From Flavobacteriales bacterium (GTDB lineage Bacteria; Bacteroidota; Bacteroidia; Flavobacteriales_E; Vicingaceae): a DNA stretch of 64,000 nt. A model generated the notes under the pieces. The model searched no databases and was not told where the DNA came from. It worked only from the letters and a program-made list of their open reading frames with translations. Positions 26,941 through 36,127 of the stretch are shown here, one piece after another. The stretch is from NCBI GenBank assembly GCA_002401955.1, contig NVUQ01000001.1, positions 124,001-188,000 on the forward strand. The letters are read 5' to 3'. The translations under genes and the position numbers were made by a program. The stretch's first letter is position 1, and every line of letters begins with the position of its first letter.

Positions 26941-29900
26941 CTTCTGACCTTTTTTCTACTTCATCTTTGGTTTCTTCAATTTTAGTATCTAGCTCAGTTT
27001 CTGTTTCTGGAGTTGCTTCAGGGATATCTAGTTTAGGAAGTTTTTCATCAATTATTTCTTCATCTTCATTAAATAATTTTTGGAATTCAGCATCATCAAA
27101 TAATTCTATATCAATTTCTTCTTCAGTTTCAACAACTCTTAAAGCAGCTTCTTCTAGTTCTATTTTTGCTAATTTTTCCTTCGCAGTATTTACTAATTCA
27201 GGAAACTTACTGTTATCAATTACATTGTTTAATGTTAACTTAGCTTGAAACAAATCTTCTTTAGAAACATAATTATCAGCTAATAAAATCAATGATTTTC
27301 CTATCCAATAACCGTAAGAAGGGAATTTCTTAATCAAGCTAATCACCTCTGTTTCGCAATTATCATATTCACTTCTAAGATGTATAATGTAAGCTACATT
27401 GTATTTTGCTTCTGCACCAAAATCATTACTAGAAGAGGCAGCTGTTGCAAATTCTGTTAATGCTAAATTGTAATCATCTTTAGCCATTGCTATTTTACCA
27501 TAAAGTAAATGGGCTTCAGTAATCAAGTTAGCATCATCAGCATCTTTATTAATTACAATTTCACAATATTTAATTGCTGCATCAGCATTATTCAATTGGA
27601 AATTCAATCGCATTTGCTCTACCTGAGCTTTAAATGTATTAGCAGGAATGTCAGCTAAATATTCTAACTTACTGTAGTTATTTAATGCTTCTTCGGTTTT
27701 TCCTAAGTTGTTATTTAGTTCGCCAGCCCTTAATAAGGCAGTTTCTGTAAACTTATTTTTAGGTTGATTAATTATATAATTAAAATCAAGTAGTGCTTCA
27801 TTTTCAAAACCTGATTTATATTCACAATCGGCTTTATAAAAATGAGCGTTTAAGGAGTAAGTTCCGTTTGGGTATTTTTCTAGGTAGTTACTTAATTTTG
27901 TAACCGCTTTAGAACAATTTTCTTTCATATAGCTGTTTTCTGCAACTTCATAATAATCAGCATCCATTATTTGTGCAGATGAATCGGCTCCTCCAATACT
28001 TGCTAGGTAATTCTCGTAATCAGCAAGTTCTCCTTTATCAATGTGTATTTTTTTAATTTGTTTGAGAGCTTCATTTGCTTCATCTGTTTTTGGATAATCG
28101 TTTACCACTTTTTTAAAAGCAACAAGTGCGTTATCGTCTTCTTTACGATTATAGTAAATTAAACCTTCCTTAATTAACGCTTGTTTTAAATAAGGGCTGT
28201 TTGGGTGATCTTGAATTAAAAGCTGAAAATTTGCTAATGCTTTATTATTTTCATTTAAAATTTCTTGTGTTTTTCCTAATTGAAAAATAGCATCATCCAT
28301 TAAATGAGATTTTTCACTTCTGCTAATTAATGTGTTTAACAAGTTTTCTTTGTCTGTATGATTACCTACAACGCCATTGGTAATAGCACTTTGATACAAA
28401 GAGTAATCTACTTTATCTAGGCCTAACATTGCTGCTTTATCATAATATTCAATAGCTGCTTTGTATTTTTTATCAATGTAAAAACAATCACCAATTCTAT
28501 TTAAAGCATCATTTTTAGTTTTGGTGTTTTCTTCTTTCGCATTTTGAACATATTTTCTAAACCACTGGTTGGCACTATTGTATTCTTTTAGTTTAAAGTA
28601 GGCATATCCTAGTCCATAATGTGCTTTGTTTACCTCGTTAGCTGCAATTGCTTCTGGTTCAAAAATGTAGTTTTTAAACTCCCCAATAGCTGGTTGATAT
28701 TGATTTAATCGATAATTTGCTTCTGCCCTCCAATAACTATTTTGAGCTTTTACTTTTTTGTTAATGAGGTATTTATCAGATTTATTAAAGTGAGTAATTG
28801 CATCGGGGTATTTTCTGTTGTTAAACAATTCTACACCTCTGTAATAAGCTATTTTTTGATAAGCTTCCTCTAGTTTTAAATCTAACACCTTAATGTTTTC
28901 TATAGAAGTTAAAGCTGCTTTATAGTTTTTAGTTGTAAAATAAACAGCTATCAAAAACTCATAAGCATTGTTTAGTTTGGTTGAGTTTGGGTAGGTATTT
29001 ATAAATTCTTCAAAAGCTATAATGGCATCATTGTAAGGGTGCAATGAAAGTTCGTAAGAAATTTTAGCAAAACTAAACAAGGCATCTTCTTTTATTTGAG
29101 GATCAAAATTGATGTCTGAAGCAATTCTAAAAGAGTTTTGAGCATATCTTTTTTCTCCAGTTTTTAAGTAACATTCAGCTAAATGATAATGAGCTGCTTG
29201 AGATAGACTATCATTTTTAGCAATAGATTTTTTTAGCCATTTTATAGCTAAACCACAACTATCTACTTTATAATAAGCATAACCTAATTGGTATTTGTCA
29301 GCACGATTTGCAGCATAAGCTTTTTCTTTGTGATAGCGTTTTAAATGGGGTATTGCTTCGTTAAATTTATCAGTATTATAATAAGCTTCACCTAATAATC
29401 GAGCAATTTCGGCAAATCTTTTAGGAATAGCTTTTTCTAATAAAGCTGGAGCATATTCAATTACTTTATCATATTTTTTTTGTAAAAAATAAATTTGAGT
29501 AATGTAATAGGGTACAATAGGTGCAAATTTTTCATTATCGCTTAATGATAAAAAAGTTTGTAATGCCGATTCGTATTTCTTTTGCAGATAAGCAATGTGT
29601 GCATAATAATACCTTGCCGGAGCAGTATATTTAGTATCCGCATCTTTTATTTCATATAAAGATTTAGAGGCTTTATCTAATTCATTTTCTTTGAAATAAC
29701 TATAACCTATTTTAAAGTGATATTCAGCTAATTCATCATCATCTAAATCGTAAATATCTATTTTAGCAAACCAGTCAAGGGCTTCATCGTATTTCTTCTT
29801 TCTAAACTTGTAACGCCCTAAATGATAATAAGCTAATTTAACCTTCGGGCTTTCTGGATAAGCGAAAATGAATTCAATGAGTAAATTTTCTGCATCAATA

Positions 29901-30148
29901 TTAAATAGGTTTAATCCGCAAATGGCATGATAATACTGAGAGTTTACTGCTACTTCTGATTTTTTATCGTCAATTTGTTTTAAAACACTCGCAAACTTCT
30001 CTTGAGCAGCACTAAACTTTTCTTTATCGTAAAGCTCCAATGCTGTATTATAAGAGGCGTTTTGATGTGTGTAAATAGTTGTTTTTTGACCAGACACTAC
30101 AGTATTTGCAGTGCAAAATAAAACAAGTATGATGATTACGTTTTTCAA
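26933..30148 (-). CDS. Large TPR protein, periplasmic
   Basis: The 1,071-residue protein has a signal sequence (ending VVSGQKTT) and a very long array of tetratricopeptide-like repeats, including BamD/YbgF-like spacing (for example YPDAITHFNKSDKY, YPKTDEANEALKQ). The last 60 residues are strongly acidic. The start is TTG (AATTTGAAAAACG), the only one giving a signal sequence. Such proteins are common next to an outer-membrane barrel in Flavobacteriales and may scaffold envelope complexes. It overlaps the barrel gene, so co-translation is likely. Exact function unknown. Confidence 0.8.
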   Translation of the reverse strand: MKNVIIILVLFCTANTVVSGQKTTIYTHQNASYNTALELYDKEKFSAAQEKFASVLKQIDDKKSEVAVNSQYYHAICGLNLFNIDAENLLIEFIFAYPESPKVKLAYYHLGRYKFRKKKYDEALDWFAKIDIYDLDDDELAEYHFKIGYSYFKENELDKASKSLYEIKDADTKYTAPARYYYAHIAYLQKKYESALQTFLSLSDNEKFAPIVPYYITQIYFLQKKYDKVIEYAPALLEKAIPKRFAEIARLLGEAYYNTDKFNEAIPHLKRYHKEKAYAANRADKYQLGYAYYKVDSCGLAIKWLKKSIAKNDSLSQAAHYHLAECYLKTGEKRYAQNSFRIASDINFDPQIKEDALFSFAKISYELSLHPYNDAIIAFEEFINTYPNSTKLNNAYEFLIAVYFTTKNYKAALTSIENIKVLDLKLEEAYQKIAYYRGVELFNNRKYPDAITHFNKSDKYLINKKVKAQNSYWRAEANYRLNQYQPAIGEFKNYIFEPEAIAANEVNKAHYGLGYAYFKLKEYNSANQWFRKYVQNAKEENTKTKNDALNRIGDCFYIDKKYKAAIEYYDKAAMLGLDKVDYSLYQSAITNGVVGNHTDKENLLNTLISRSEKSHLMDDAIFQLGKTQEILNENNKALANFQLLIQDHPNSPYLKQALIKEGLIYYNRKEDDNALVAFKKVVNDYPKTDEANEALKQIKKIHIDKGELADYENYLASIGGADSSAQIMDADYYEVAENSYMKENCSKAVTKLSNYLEKYPNGTYSLNAHFYKADCEYKSGFENEALLDFNYIINQPKNKFTETALLRAGELNNNLGKTEEALNNYSKLEYLADIPANTFKAQVEQMRLNFQLNNADAAIKYCEIVINKDADDANLITEAHLLYGKIAMAKDDYNLALTEFATAASSSNDFGAEAKYNVAYIIHLRSEYDNCETEVISLIKKFPSYGYWIGKSLILLADNYVSKEDLFQAKLTLNNVIDNSKFPELVNTAKEKLAKIELEEAALRVVETEEEIDIELFDDAEFQKLFNEDEEIIDEKLPKLDIPEATPETETELDTKIEETKDEVEKRSEDE

Positions 30149-30376
30149 ATTAAAAGTGTCTTTTCTGACTATTTACAATGGTTAAAATTAGAAATGATAC
30201 AGCGTGGTGGTTTTCTAAATCCCTTTAGTTTTCAACGTGAGAATGTTTACATTATTTCATTTTAAAATACTTGCTATAACCAATTTAGTAGAATTATTAG
30301 ATATATTTGTTAACGCATATTTAATTTATGCTTAGGGATAGATTTTCAGTTAAGTTGAAGATGACAAATTAAAGCT

Positions 30377-31123
30377 ATGATAATAGACATTAAATCAACT
30401 AAAGTTTTTCAGAAAAAAAACTTGATTTTACAAGATGTAAATGTGCAAATTGATAAAGGTGAATTTGTTTATTTAATTGGTAAAACTGGTTCTGGAAAAA
30501 GTAGTTTGCTAAAAACCATTTATGGTGATTTACCTTTGCAAGAAGGAGAAGCAACGGTTTGTGATTTTGATTTAAAAACGATAAAGCGAAGAAAAGTTCC
30601 TTTTTTAAGAAGAAAGTTAGGAATTGTTTTTCAAGATTTTCAGTTGTTAACCGATAGAAGTGTTGATGAAAATTTAAAATTTGTTTTAAAGGCAACTGGT
30701 TGGAAAGACAAAGCCAAAATGACTGAAAGGGTTACAGAAGTGTTAGAGAATGTTGGGTTAGGAGCCAAAGGCTATAAGTTTCCTCATGAACTTTCTGGTG
30801 GAGAACAACAAAGAGTAGTAATTGCACGAGCATTGTTAAATGAACCAGATTTGATTTTAGCTGATGAGCCAACTGGGAATTTAGATCCTGAAACATCAGA
30901 AGAAATAATGAAATTGCTTTTTGATATTAGTAAGAAAGGTAAAGCAATATTAATGGCAACACACGATTTTGATTTGATGGGGAAATTCAAATCACGAACA
31001 ATTAAGTGTGAAAATAGTACTGTTGTAGAGGTTTTGGGAACAGCACAAAGTGCATTTAAAACAACAACCCAAGAAACATCCTTTTCAACTCCAACCGAAA
31101 GAGCAGAAGGAGAGAATCTTTAG
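30377..31123 (+). CDS. ftsE: Cell division ATP-binding protein FtsE
   Basis: The 248-residue ABC ATPase matches FtsE, the partner of membrane protein FtsX that controls cell-wall hydrolases at division. Motifs are Walker A GKTGSGKSS, signature LSGGEQQR, Walker B LILADEPTGNLD and the H-loop ATHDFDLM. The last 25 residues (TTTQETSFSTPTERAEGENL) are a low-complexity tail beyond the usual end. ftsX is not in the window, so the LolD/MacB type cannot be fully excluded. It converges on the LptF/G gene, 3 bp away. Confidence 0.82.
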   Translation: MIIDIKSTKVFQKKNLILQDVNVQIDKGEFVYLIGKTGSGKSSLLKTIYGDLPLQEGEATVCDFDLKTIKRRKVPFLRRKLGIVFQDFQLLTDRSVDENLKFVLKATGWKDKAKMTERVTEVLENVGLGAKGYKFPHELSGGEQQRVVIARALLNEPDLILADEPTGNLDPETSEEIMKLLFDISKKGKAILMATHDFDLMGKFKSRTIKCENSTVVEVLGTAQSAFKTTTQETSFSTPTERAEGENL

Positions 31124-31126
31124 TTA

Positions 31127-32209
31127 TTACTTCGGGGCTTTTTTTAATAGGTATAAAGCCAATACACTAAATAGTATGTTTGGAATCCAAACGGCAATTA
31201 TTGCTGGAACTCCTGAGTTTAAAGCAAAAGTTGAGGATATTTGCATGAAAAATATATAAGAGAAACTAATTAGTAAGCCTATACCGATATGTAAACCAAT
31301 GCCTCCTCGTACTTTCCTACTAGAGATAGAAACGGCTATTATTGTTAAAACAAATGTTGCAAAAGGGTAGGCTCCTCGTTGTTGTTTTTCAAGTTCATAA
31401 ATAATAACTTGTTGTGAGCCCTTAAATTTTTGTTCTTTAATAAAATCGTTAAGTTCAAACCAATCCATAGTGGTAACATAGTTGTTCCTGCGTTTAAACT
31501 CTTCGGGTTTTAAATTAAGTACGGTATCTTTTCTTTCTCCTTTTGTAATTGTTTCGTTTAATCCATTAATGTGTCGTTCAACATAATTGGTAATACTCCA
31601 TTTGTTAATAGTCGAATCCCATTTCACATTGTCTGAAAGTAGTTTGTATTCCAGTTCACCTTTATCATTAAATCGTTCTATCGAAAAATTGTTCCCTAAA
31701 TTTAAATCTACAACAAAATTAGACATATAGATAAAGGTATTGTCGTTAATTTTCATGTGAATATCTTGCGAATAATTTCTTAGTTTATTTCTATAGTAAA
31801 GCTCTTCAAACGCGATACGTTTTTTATTTGCATCAGGTATCATAAAGTTGTTAAGGTAATAGGATAAGCCAGCTAAAAGAAAAGCACAAATTAAAAATGG
31901 TCTGAGTAATCTTTTGAAGCTGATACCTCCAGAAAGGATGGCAACAATTTCTGAATTACTCGCCATTTTTGAAGTGAAAAAGATAACAGAAATAAAGATG
32001 AACAACGGACTAACCATATTGGCTAGGTAAGGGATGTAGTTTAAATAGTAGTCAAAAATAATGGCTTTTAAGGGAGCTTCCTTTTCTATAAACTCTTCTA
32101 ATCTTTCTGATAAATCAAAAATAATGATGATACCAATGATTAGAATTAGTGTAAAGAAAAATGTACTTAAAAATTTCTTAATAATGTATATGTCAATTTT
32201 TTTAAGCAC
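31127..32209 (-). CDS. LptF/LptG family permease
   Basis: The 360-residue protein has the YjgP/YjgQ layout: two-three N-terminal transmembrane helices, a periplasmic beta-jellyroll (about residues 140-260) and three C-terminal helices. It would pull lipopolysaccharide from the inner membrane as part of LptBFG. Only one of the two paralogues is here, and I cannot tell LptF from LptG. It begins directly after the tgt stop codon with no intergenic bases, so it is co-transcribed with tgt, a common gene order in Bacteroidota. Confidence 0.9.
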   Translation of the reverse strand: MLKKIDIYIIKKFLSTFFFTLILIIGIIIIFDLSERLEEFIEKEAPLKAIIFDYYLNYIPYLANMVSPLFIFISVIFFTSKMASNSEIVAILSGGISFKRLLRPFLICAFLLAGLSYYLNNFMIPDANKKRIAFEELYYRNKLRNYSQDIHMKINDNTFIYMSNFVVDLNLGNNFSIERFNDKGELEYKLLSDNVKWDSTINKWSITNYVERHINGLNETITKGERKDTVLNLKPEEFKRRNNYVTTMDWFELNDFIKEQKFKGSQQVIIYELEKQQRGAYPFATFVLTIIAVSISSRKVRGGIGLHIGIGLLISFSYIFFMQISSTFALNSGVPAIIAVWIPNILFSVLALYLLKKAPK

Positions 32210-33340
32210 TTATAGTCGTTCACCTAATTGTTTAACCATTTTCTTTTTCCAATCGTAAAAAGTACCTGCTATAATTTGTTCGCGAGCTTCATTTACTAAC
32301 CACATATAAAAACTTAAATTGTGCAAGGTGGCAATTTGTGCTCCTAAAATTTCTTTAGAATGGATTAAATGTCTTAAATAAGCTTTAGAATAATAGCTAT
32401 CTACATAACTTGTTCCATCAGGGTCGATAGGAGAAAAATCATCCGCCCATTTTTTATTTTTAATGTTGATGGTTCCTTTTTGAGTAAAAAGCATTCCGTT
32501 TCTGGCATTCCGTGTGGGCATTACACAATCAAACATATCAATGCCTAAAGCAATGTTTTCTAATAAGTTTAATGGAGTACCAACACCCATTAAGTAACGC
32601 GGTTTATCTTCTGGTAAAATATCCGTAACAATTTCGCACATTTCATACATTTCATCGTCAGGCTCACCAACAGACAAGCCACCAATAGCATTTCCTTCTC
32701 GTTCAAACGAAGCAATCTTTTCTGCCGATTGTTTTCTTAAGTCTTTATAAGTGCTTCCTTGAATAATAGGAAATAAAGTTTGGTTATAATCATATCTAGG
32801 TTCTGTACTATCAAATCTATCACAACAACGCTTTAGCCAACGGTGGGTCATGTGCATAGAATTTTTTGCATACTTGTAATCACAAGGATATGGCGTACAC
32901 TCATCAAAAGCCATAATGATATCTGCACCAATTTTTCGTTGTACATCCATTACGTTTTCTGGTGTAAATAAATGTTTAGAACCATCAATGTGAGAAGAAA
33001 AAGTAGCTCCTTCTTCTTTAATTTTTCTTCTTCCCGATAAAGAGTAGACTTGATATCCGCCACTATCTGTAAGAATTGGTCCGTTCCAGTTCATAAATTT
33101 GTGCAAACCACCGGCTTTTTCCATTACATCGATACCAGGTCTTAAATACAAGTGGTAAGTATTTCCTAAAATTATCTGAGCTTTAACATCATCTTTTAAC
33201 TCAATTTGATGCACCCCTTTAACTGTTGCAGCAGTTCCTACAGCCATAAAAACAGGTGTTTTTATTTCGCCATGATCTGTCTTTATTCTTCCTGCTCTAG
33301 CTTTAGATTGAGGGTCTTTTTTTTCTAATGTAAAATCCAT
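32210..33340 (-). CDS. tgt: tRNA-guanine transglycosylase (Tgt), zinc cysteines replaced
   Basis: This enzyme exchanges guanine-34 of certain tRNAs for preQ1, leading to queuosine. The 376-residue protein has the substrate aspartate region (LTDSGGYQVYSL), the second catalytic region (IIMAFDECTPYP), GGLSVGEP, and DCVMPTRNARNG. Where typical bacterial enzymes bind structural zinc through a CxCxxC motif before the AYLRHL helix, this one reads DPDGTSYVDSYYS, with no cysteine, although the last ligand His (ATLHNL) is kept. I believe such loss occurs in other Bacteroidota. A TATCTTTG box lies upstream. Confidence 0.93.
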   Translation of the reverse strand: MDFTLEKKDPQSKARAGRIKTDHGEIKTPVFMAVGTAATVKGVHQIELKDDVKAQIILGNTYHLYLRPGIDVMEKAGGLHKFMNWNGPILTDSGGYQVYSLSGRRKIKEEGATFSSHIDGSKHLFTPENVMDVQRKIGADIIMAFDECTPYPCDYKYAKNSMHMTHRWLKRCCDRFDSTEPRYDYNQTLFPIIQGSTYKDLRKQSAEKIASFEREGNAIGGLSVGEPDDEMYEMCEIVTDILPEDKPRYLMGVGTPLNLLENIALGIDMFDCVMPTRNARNGMLFTQKGTINIKNKKWADDFSPIDPDGTSYVDSYYSKAYLRHLIHSKEILGAQIATLHNLSFYMWLVNEAREQIIAGTFYDWKKKMVKQLGERL

Positions 33341-33375
33341 TAACGATATTAACTATTTGGTTTTAAAAACTTGCC

Positions 33376-33383
33376 CAAAGATA
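33376..33383 (-). promoter_or_regulatory. TATCTTTG -7 box for tgt-lptF/G
   Basis: On the minus strand TATCTTTG fits the -7 consensus exactly and lies 35 bases before the tgt start. The plus-strand GT2 gene has its own box on the other side, so the 79-bp gap is a divergent promoter region. Confidence 0.5.
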
Positions 33384-33408
33384 GTTATTTAGCCTAAAGT
33401 ATCGGGTT

Positions 33409-33416
33409 ACATTTGA
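33409..33416 (+). promoter_or_regulatory. TACATTTG -7 box touching the GT2 start codon
   Basis: TACATTTG fits TAnnTTTG and is only 3 bases before the ATG at 33420, so transcription would begin at or past the A of the start codon. If used, the message is leaderless. Confidence 0.35.
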
Positions 33417-33419
33417 GAA

Positions 33420-34562
33420 ATGGATGTGAAAGAATTGATAAGGTTTATAGAATTTAATAGTTGGTTAGATTACTTAATAGCTATTTACCTTGGAGCTTTT
33501 ATTGTTCAGTTGTATTACTACCTAGTTATTTTTACGAGATTGGCTTTTTTTAAGCAGAAAGAAACTAACGAAGAAATGTTACCTATTTCGGTAATTATTT
33601 GTGCAAAAAATGAAAGAGATAATTTATTAGAGTTTTTACCAGCTTATCTCAACCAAGATTATCCAAAATTTGAAGTAATTGTTGTAAATGATAACTCTGT
33701 AGATGATACAGAAGATGTTTTGAGAGCATTTTTATTACAGTATAAAACACTAAAAATTGTTAATGTTCCTGATACGGATCGCTTTTACGGAAGTAAAAAG
33801 TTTGCTTTAACCTTAGGAATAAAAGCGGCACAATATGATAACGTTTTATTAACTGATGCAGATTGTAAGCCAGCATCACCAGATTGGATAAAGTTGATGA
33901 GTCAGTATATTAAAAAGAAAAACATTGTTTTAGGTTTTGGAGCTTATGAGCGTAAAAAAGGCTTATTGGACAAATTAATTCGTTTCGAAACATTTTACAC
34001 TGCTTTACAATATTTATCTTTTGCTCAGGCCAAACTTCCTTATATGGGAGTGGGCAGAAATTTGGGTTATCAATCAGAAATATTCTTTAAGAACAAAGGT
34101 TTTGCATCACATCAACATATTTTATCTGGTGATGATGATTTGTTTATTAATGAAGTGGCTAACAGGAGAAACACCCAAATTATGATTCATGCAAATTCAC
34201 ATACCATCTCCAACGCAAAAACGACTTATAAGGGTTGGTTTCGACAGAAAAAACGCCACTTTTTAACAGGTTCACATTATAAGTTTAAGCATAAAATTAT
34301 GTTAGGACTATTGCAATTTTCTCAGCTGTTATTTATAGGTCTGTTTATCGCTTTAGTATTTATGGTAAAGCCTGTTTATCTAATAGTAGCGGTATTTTTG
34401 TTTCGTTATATCATTCAAATGCTTGTCTTTAAGTTGTCGGCAAATAAAATTGGAGGAAAAGATTTAATTATTTTATCTCCTCTGTATGAAATATTTTTTA
34501 TGATTTTTAATCCTATATTAGTGATCTCAAATCAAATTATTAAAAAAACTAAATGGAATTGA
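33420..34562 (+). CDS. Glycosyltransferase family 2, membrane-bound
   Basis: The 380-residue protein has an N-terminal membrane helix, a GT-A glycosyltransferase domain (ISVIICAKNERDNLLEFLP ... VNDNSVDDTEDVL, DADCKPASP as the DxD region, SGDDDLFINEVA, and QKKRHF in place of QxxRW) and C-terminal helices. It would add a sugar to a lipid or polysaccharide acceptor on the cytoplasmic face. The sigma factor gene overlaps its last 10 bp, so the two are translated from one message. Confidence 0.88.
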   Translation: MDVKELIRFIEFNSWLDYLIAIYLGAFIVQLYYYLVIFTRLAFFKQKETNEEMLPISVIICAKNERDNLLEFLPAYLNQDYPKFEVIVVNDNSVDDTEDVLRAFLLQYKTLKIVNVPDTDRFYGSKKFALTLGIKAAQYDNVLLTDADCKPASPDWIKLMSQYIKKKNIVLGFGAYERKKGLLDKLIRFETFYTALQYLSFAQAKLPYMGVGRNLGYQSEIFFKNKGFASHQHILSGDDDLFINEVANRRNTQIMIHANSHTISNAKTTYKGWFRQKKRHFLTGSHYKFKHKIMLGLLQFSQLLFIGLFIALVFMVKPVYLIVAVFLFRYIIQMLVFKLSANKIGGKDLIILSPLYEIFFMIFNPILVISNQIIKKTKWN

Positions 34563-35161
34563 ATTCAAATTTATCACCAAAAGCAAAAATTGACTTTGAG
34601 CTAGTTTGTAGAGCTAGAGATAAAAAGGATGAGAAAGCTTATGCTGAATTAATGGGTAAATACAAAGATTCCATTTATTTTATGATGCTTAAAATGGTTA
34701 AAAATACTGATGATGCAGATGATTTGACTATTGAAGCATTTGGTAAAGCATTTAACCGTTTACATCAATACATACCTAATTATGCATTTAGTACTTGGTT
34801 GTTTAGGATAGCTACTAATAATTGCATTGATTTTATCAGAAAGAAAAAAATGGTAACCATGTCAATAGATAAAACGATTGATGATGGAGAAGGTGGGGGG
34901 ATGAGTATTGAAATAAAATCAGAAAACCTTAATCCTGAGGAGCGTTTTGTGAGAAAACAAAAAATTAGAATTATGCGAGAAATCGTAGACAAGCTAAAAC
35001 CTCGTTACCGAGAATTGGTGGTGTTGCGTTATTTTAGAGAGCTTTCTTACGATGAAATTGCTGTTGAAACAGAATTGCCTTTAGGAACTGTAAAAGCACA
35101 ACTTTTTAGAGCCAGAGAGCAACTTTATAAGCTAATGCAAAACAAAAAAGGGAAAATTTAG
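34553..35161 (+). CDS. ECF-type RNA polymerase sigma factor
   Basis: This is a 202-residue sigma-70 family protein with only regions 2 and 4. Region 2 is visible in DADDLTIEAFGKAFNRLHQY and FSTWLFRIATNNCIDFIRKK, and region 4 in YRELVVLRYFRELSYDEIAV with the helix-turn-helix LPLGTVKAQLFRAREQL. An acidic, glycine-rich linker separates them. No anti-sigma factor is adjacent, and the gene overlaps the GT2 gene by 10 bp instead, so control may be by transcription. Confidence 0.93.
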   Translation: MELNSNLSPKAKIDFELVCRARDKKDEKAYAELMGKYKDSIYFMMLKMVKNTDDADDLTIEAFGKAFNRLHQYIPNYAFSTWLFRIATNNCIDFIRKKKMVTMSIDKTIDDGEGGGMSIEIKSENLNPEERFVRKQKIRIMREIVDKLKPRYRELVVLRYFRELSYDEIAVETELPLGTVKAQLFRAREQLYKLMQNKKGKI

Positions 35162-35384
35162 TTTTTAGGAGTTAAGTAGTCAGGAGATAGGAGTTAAGAA
35201 ATCAAAAAAAAATAGGATTGCGAATTTTTATTTTGGATAGGCATATCAAGAATTTGATGTTCTAAAAGAAATAAAATCTTAGTAAAACCGAGAAGTTGAG
35301 AGCTTGCTCGAAAATCACTCGGCTGCATTTAGAGTTTATGAAATTTAGGTTGTCAAATTCTTGTAAGCCTTGAATTTTTTCTTT

Positions 35385-35406
35385 CTTTTTGTTTCAAGAC
35401 AAAAAG
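35385..35406. repeat. Hairpin CTTTTTGT/ACAAAAAG in the gap before rsmG
   Basis: An 8-bp stem (CTTTTTGT/ACAAAAAG) with loop TTCAAG sits in the 280-bp gap. The gap also holds CCGAG...CTCGG around a GAGAGCTTGCTCGAAA block. No gene is seen in the gap, which ends 35 bases before rsmG. Confidence 0.5.
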
Positions 35407-35441
35407 GAAAAGAGTAATTAAAAAAGTAGCAGAATAAACAT

Positions 35442-36080
35442 ATGAAACCATCAATTAAAACGATCATTAATTACTTTCCAAACTTATCTGAAATTCAGAT
35501 AGAACAGTTTACTAAACTAGAACCGTTATATAAAGATTGGAATAGCCAAATTAATGTGATTTCTCGAAAAGATATAGATGAACTTTACATCAAACATGTT
35601 TTACATTCTTTAGGAATAGCTAAGGTGATTGATTTTAAGGACAATACTAAAATATTAGATGTTGGTACAGGAGGTGGGTTTCCAGGAATACCTTTAGCGA
35701 TATTGTTTCCTAAAGTACAATTTGTGTTAGTAGATTCTATTGGTAAAAAAATAAAAGTGGTTAACGAGGTAGTTAACCGATTAGAGTTAGAAAATGTAAA
35801 AGCTTACCATAAAAGAGCAGAAGAAGTAGAGGGTCAATTTGATTTTGTGGTAACTAGAGCTGTTGCTCGAATTAAAAAGTTTATACCTTGGGTAAAAGGA
35901 AAATTACACCCTGAGAGTTTTAATGAGTTAAAAAATGGACTCTTATTTTTAAAAGGTGGGGATTTATCTGAAGAAATAGAAGAAAGTAAAAAGCAAGTAC
36001 ATCTTTACCCATTATCAGATTATTTTAAAGAAGAATTCTTTGAAACCAAAATGGTGGTTTATACCAGAGTGAAGAAGTAA
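35442..36080 (+). CDS. rsmG: 16S rRNA (guanine-527-N7) methyltransferase
   Basis: RsmG methylates N7 of G527 in 16S rRNA. The 212-residue protein has the AdoMet-binding motif ILDVGTGGGFPGIPLAILFP, followed by LVDSIGKKIKVV and the conserved VTRAVARIKKFIPWV. Length and order match the GidB/RsmG family. It stands alone between a repeat-bearing gap and the convergent PAS kinase gene. Confidence 0.95.
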   Translation: MKPSIKTIINYFPNLSEIQIEQFTKLEPLYKDWNSQINVISRKDIDELYIKHVLHSLGIAKVIDFKDNTKILDVGTGGGFPGIPLAILFPKVQFVLVDSIGKKIKVVNEVVNRLELENVKAYHKRAEEVEGQFDFVVTRAVARIKKFIPWVKGKLHPESFNELKNGLLFLKGGDLSEEIEESKKQVHLYPLSDYFKEEFFETKMVVYTRVKK

Positions 36081-36103
36081 GTTGTTTTGTTTAAAAGTTC
36101 GGT

Positions 36104-36127
36104 TAAACTGCATTTTAATACAGTTTA
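36104..36127. terminator. Small hairpin between convergent rsmG and PAS kinase genes
   Basis: TAAACTG and CAGTTTA form a 7-bp stem across the junction and overlap the kinase's stop codon. It could end transcripts from either side, but there is no strong T-run. Confidence 0.3.

Noticed and set aside
30399-30990. Minus-strand ORFs inside ftsE
   Set aside because: They overlap a fully recognisable ABC ATPase with intact motifs.
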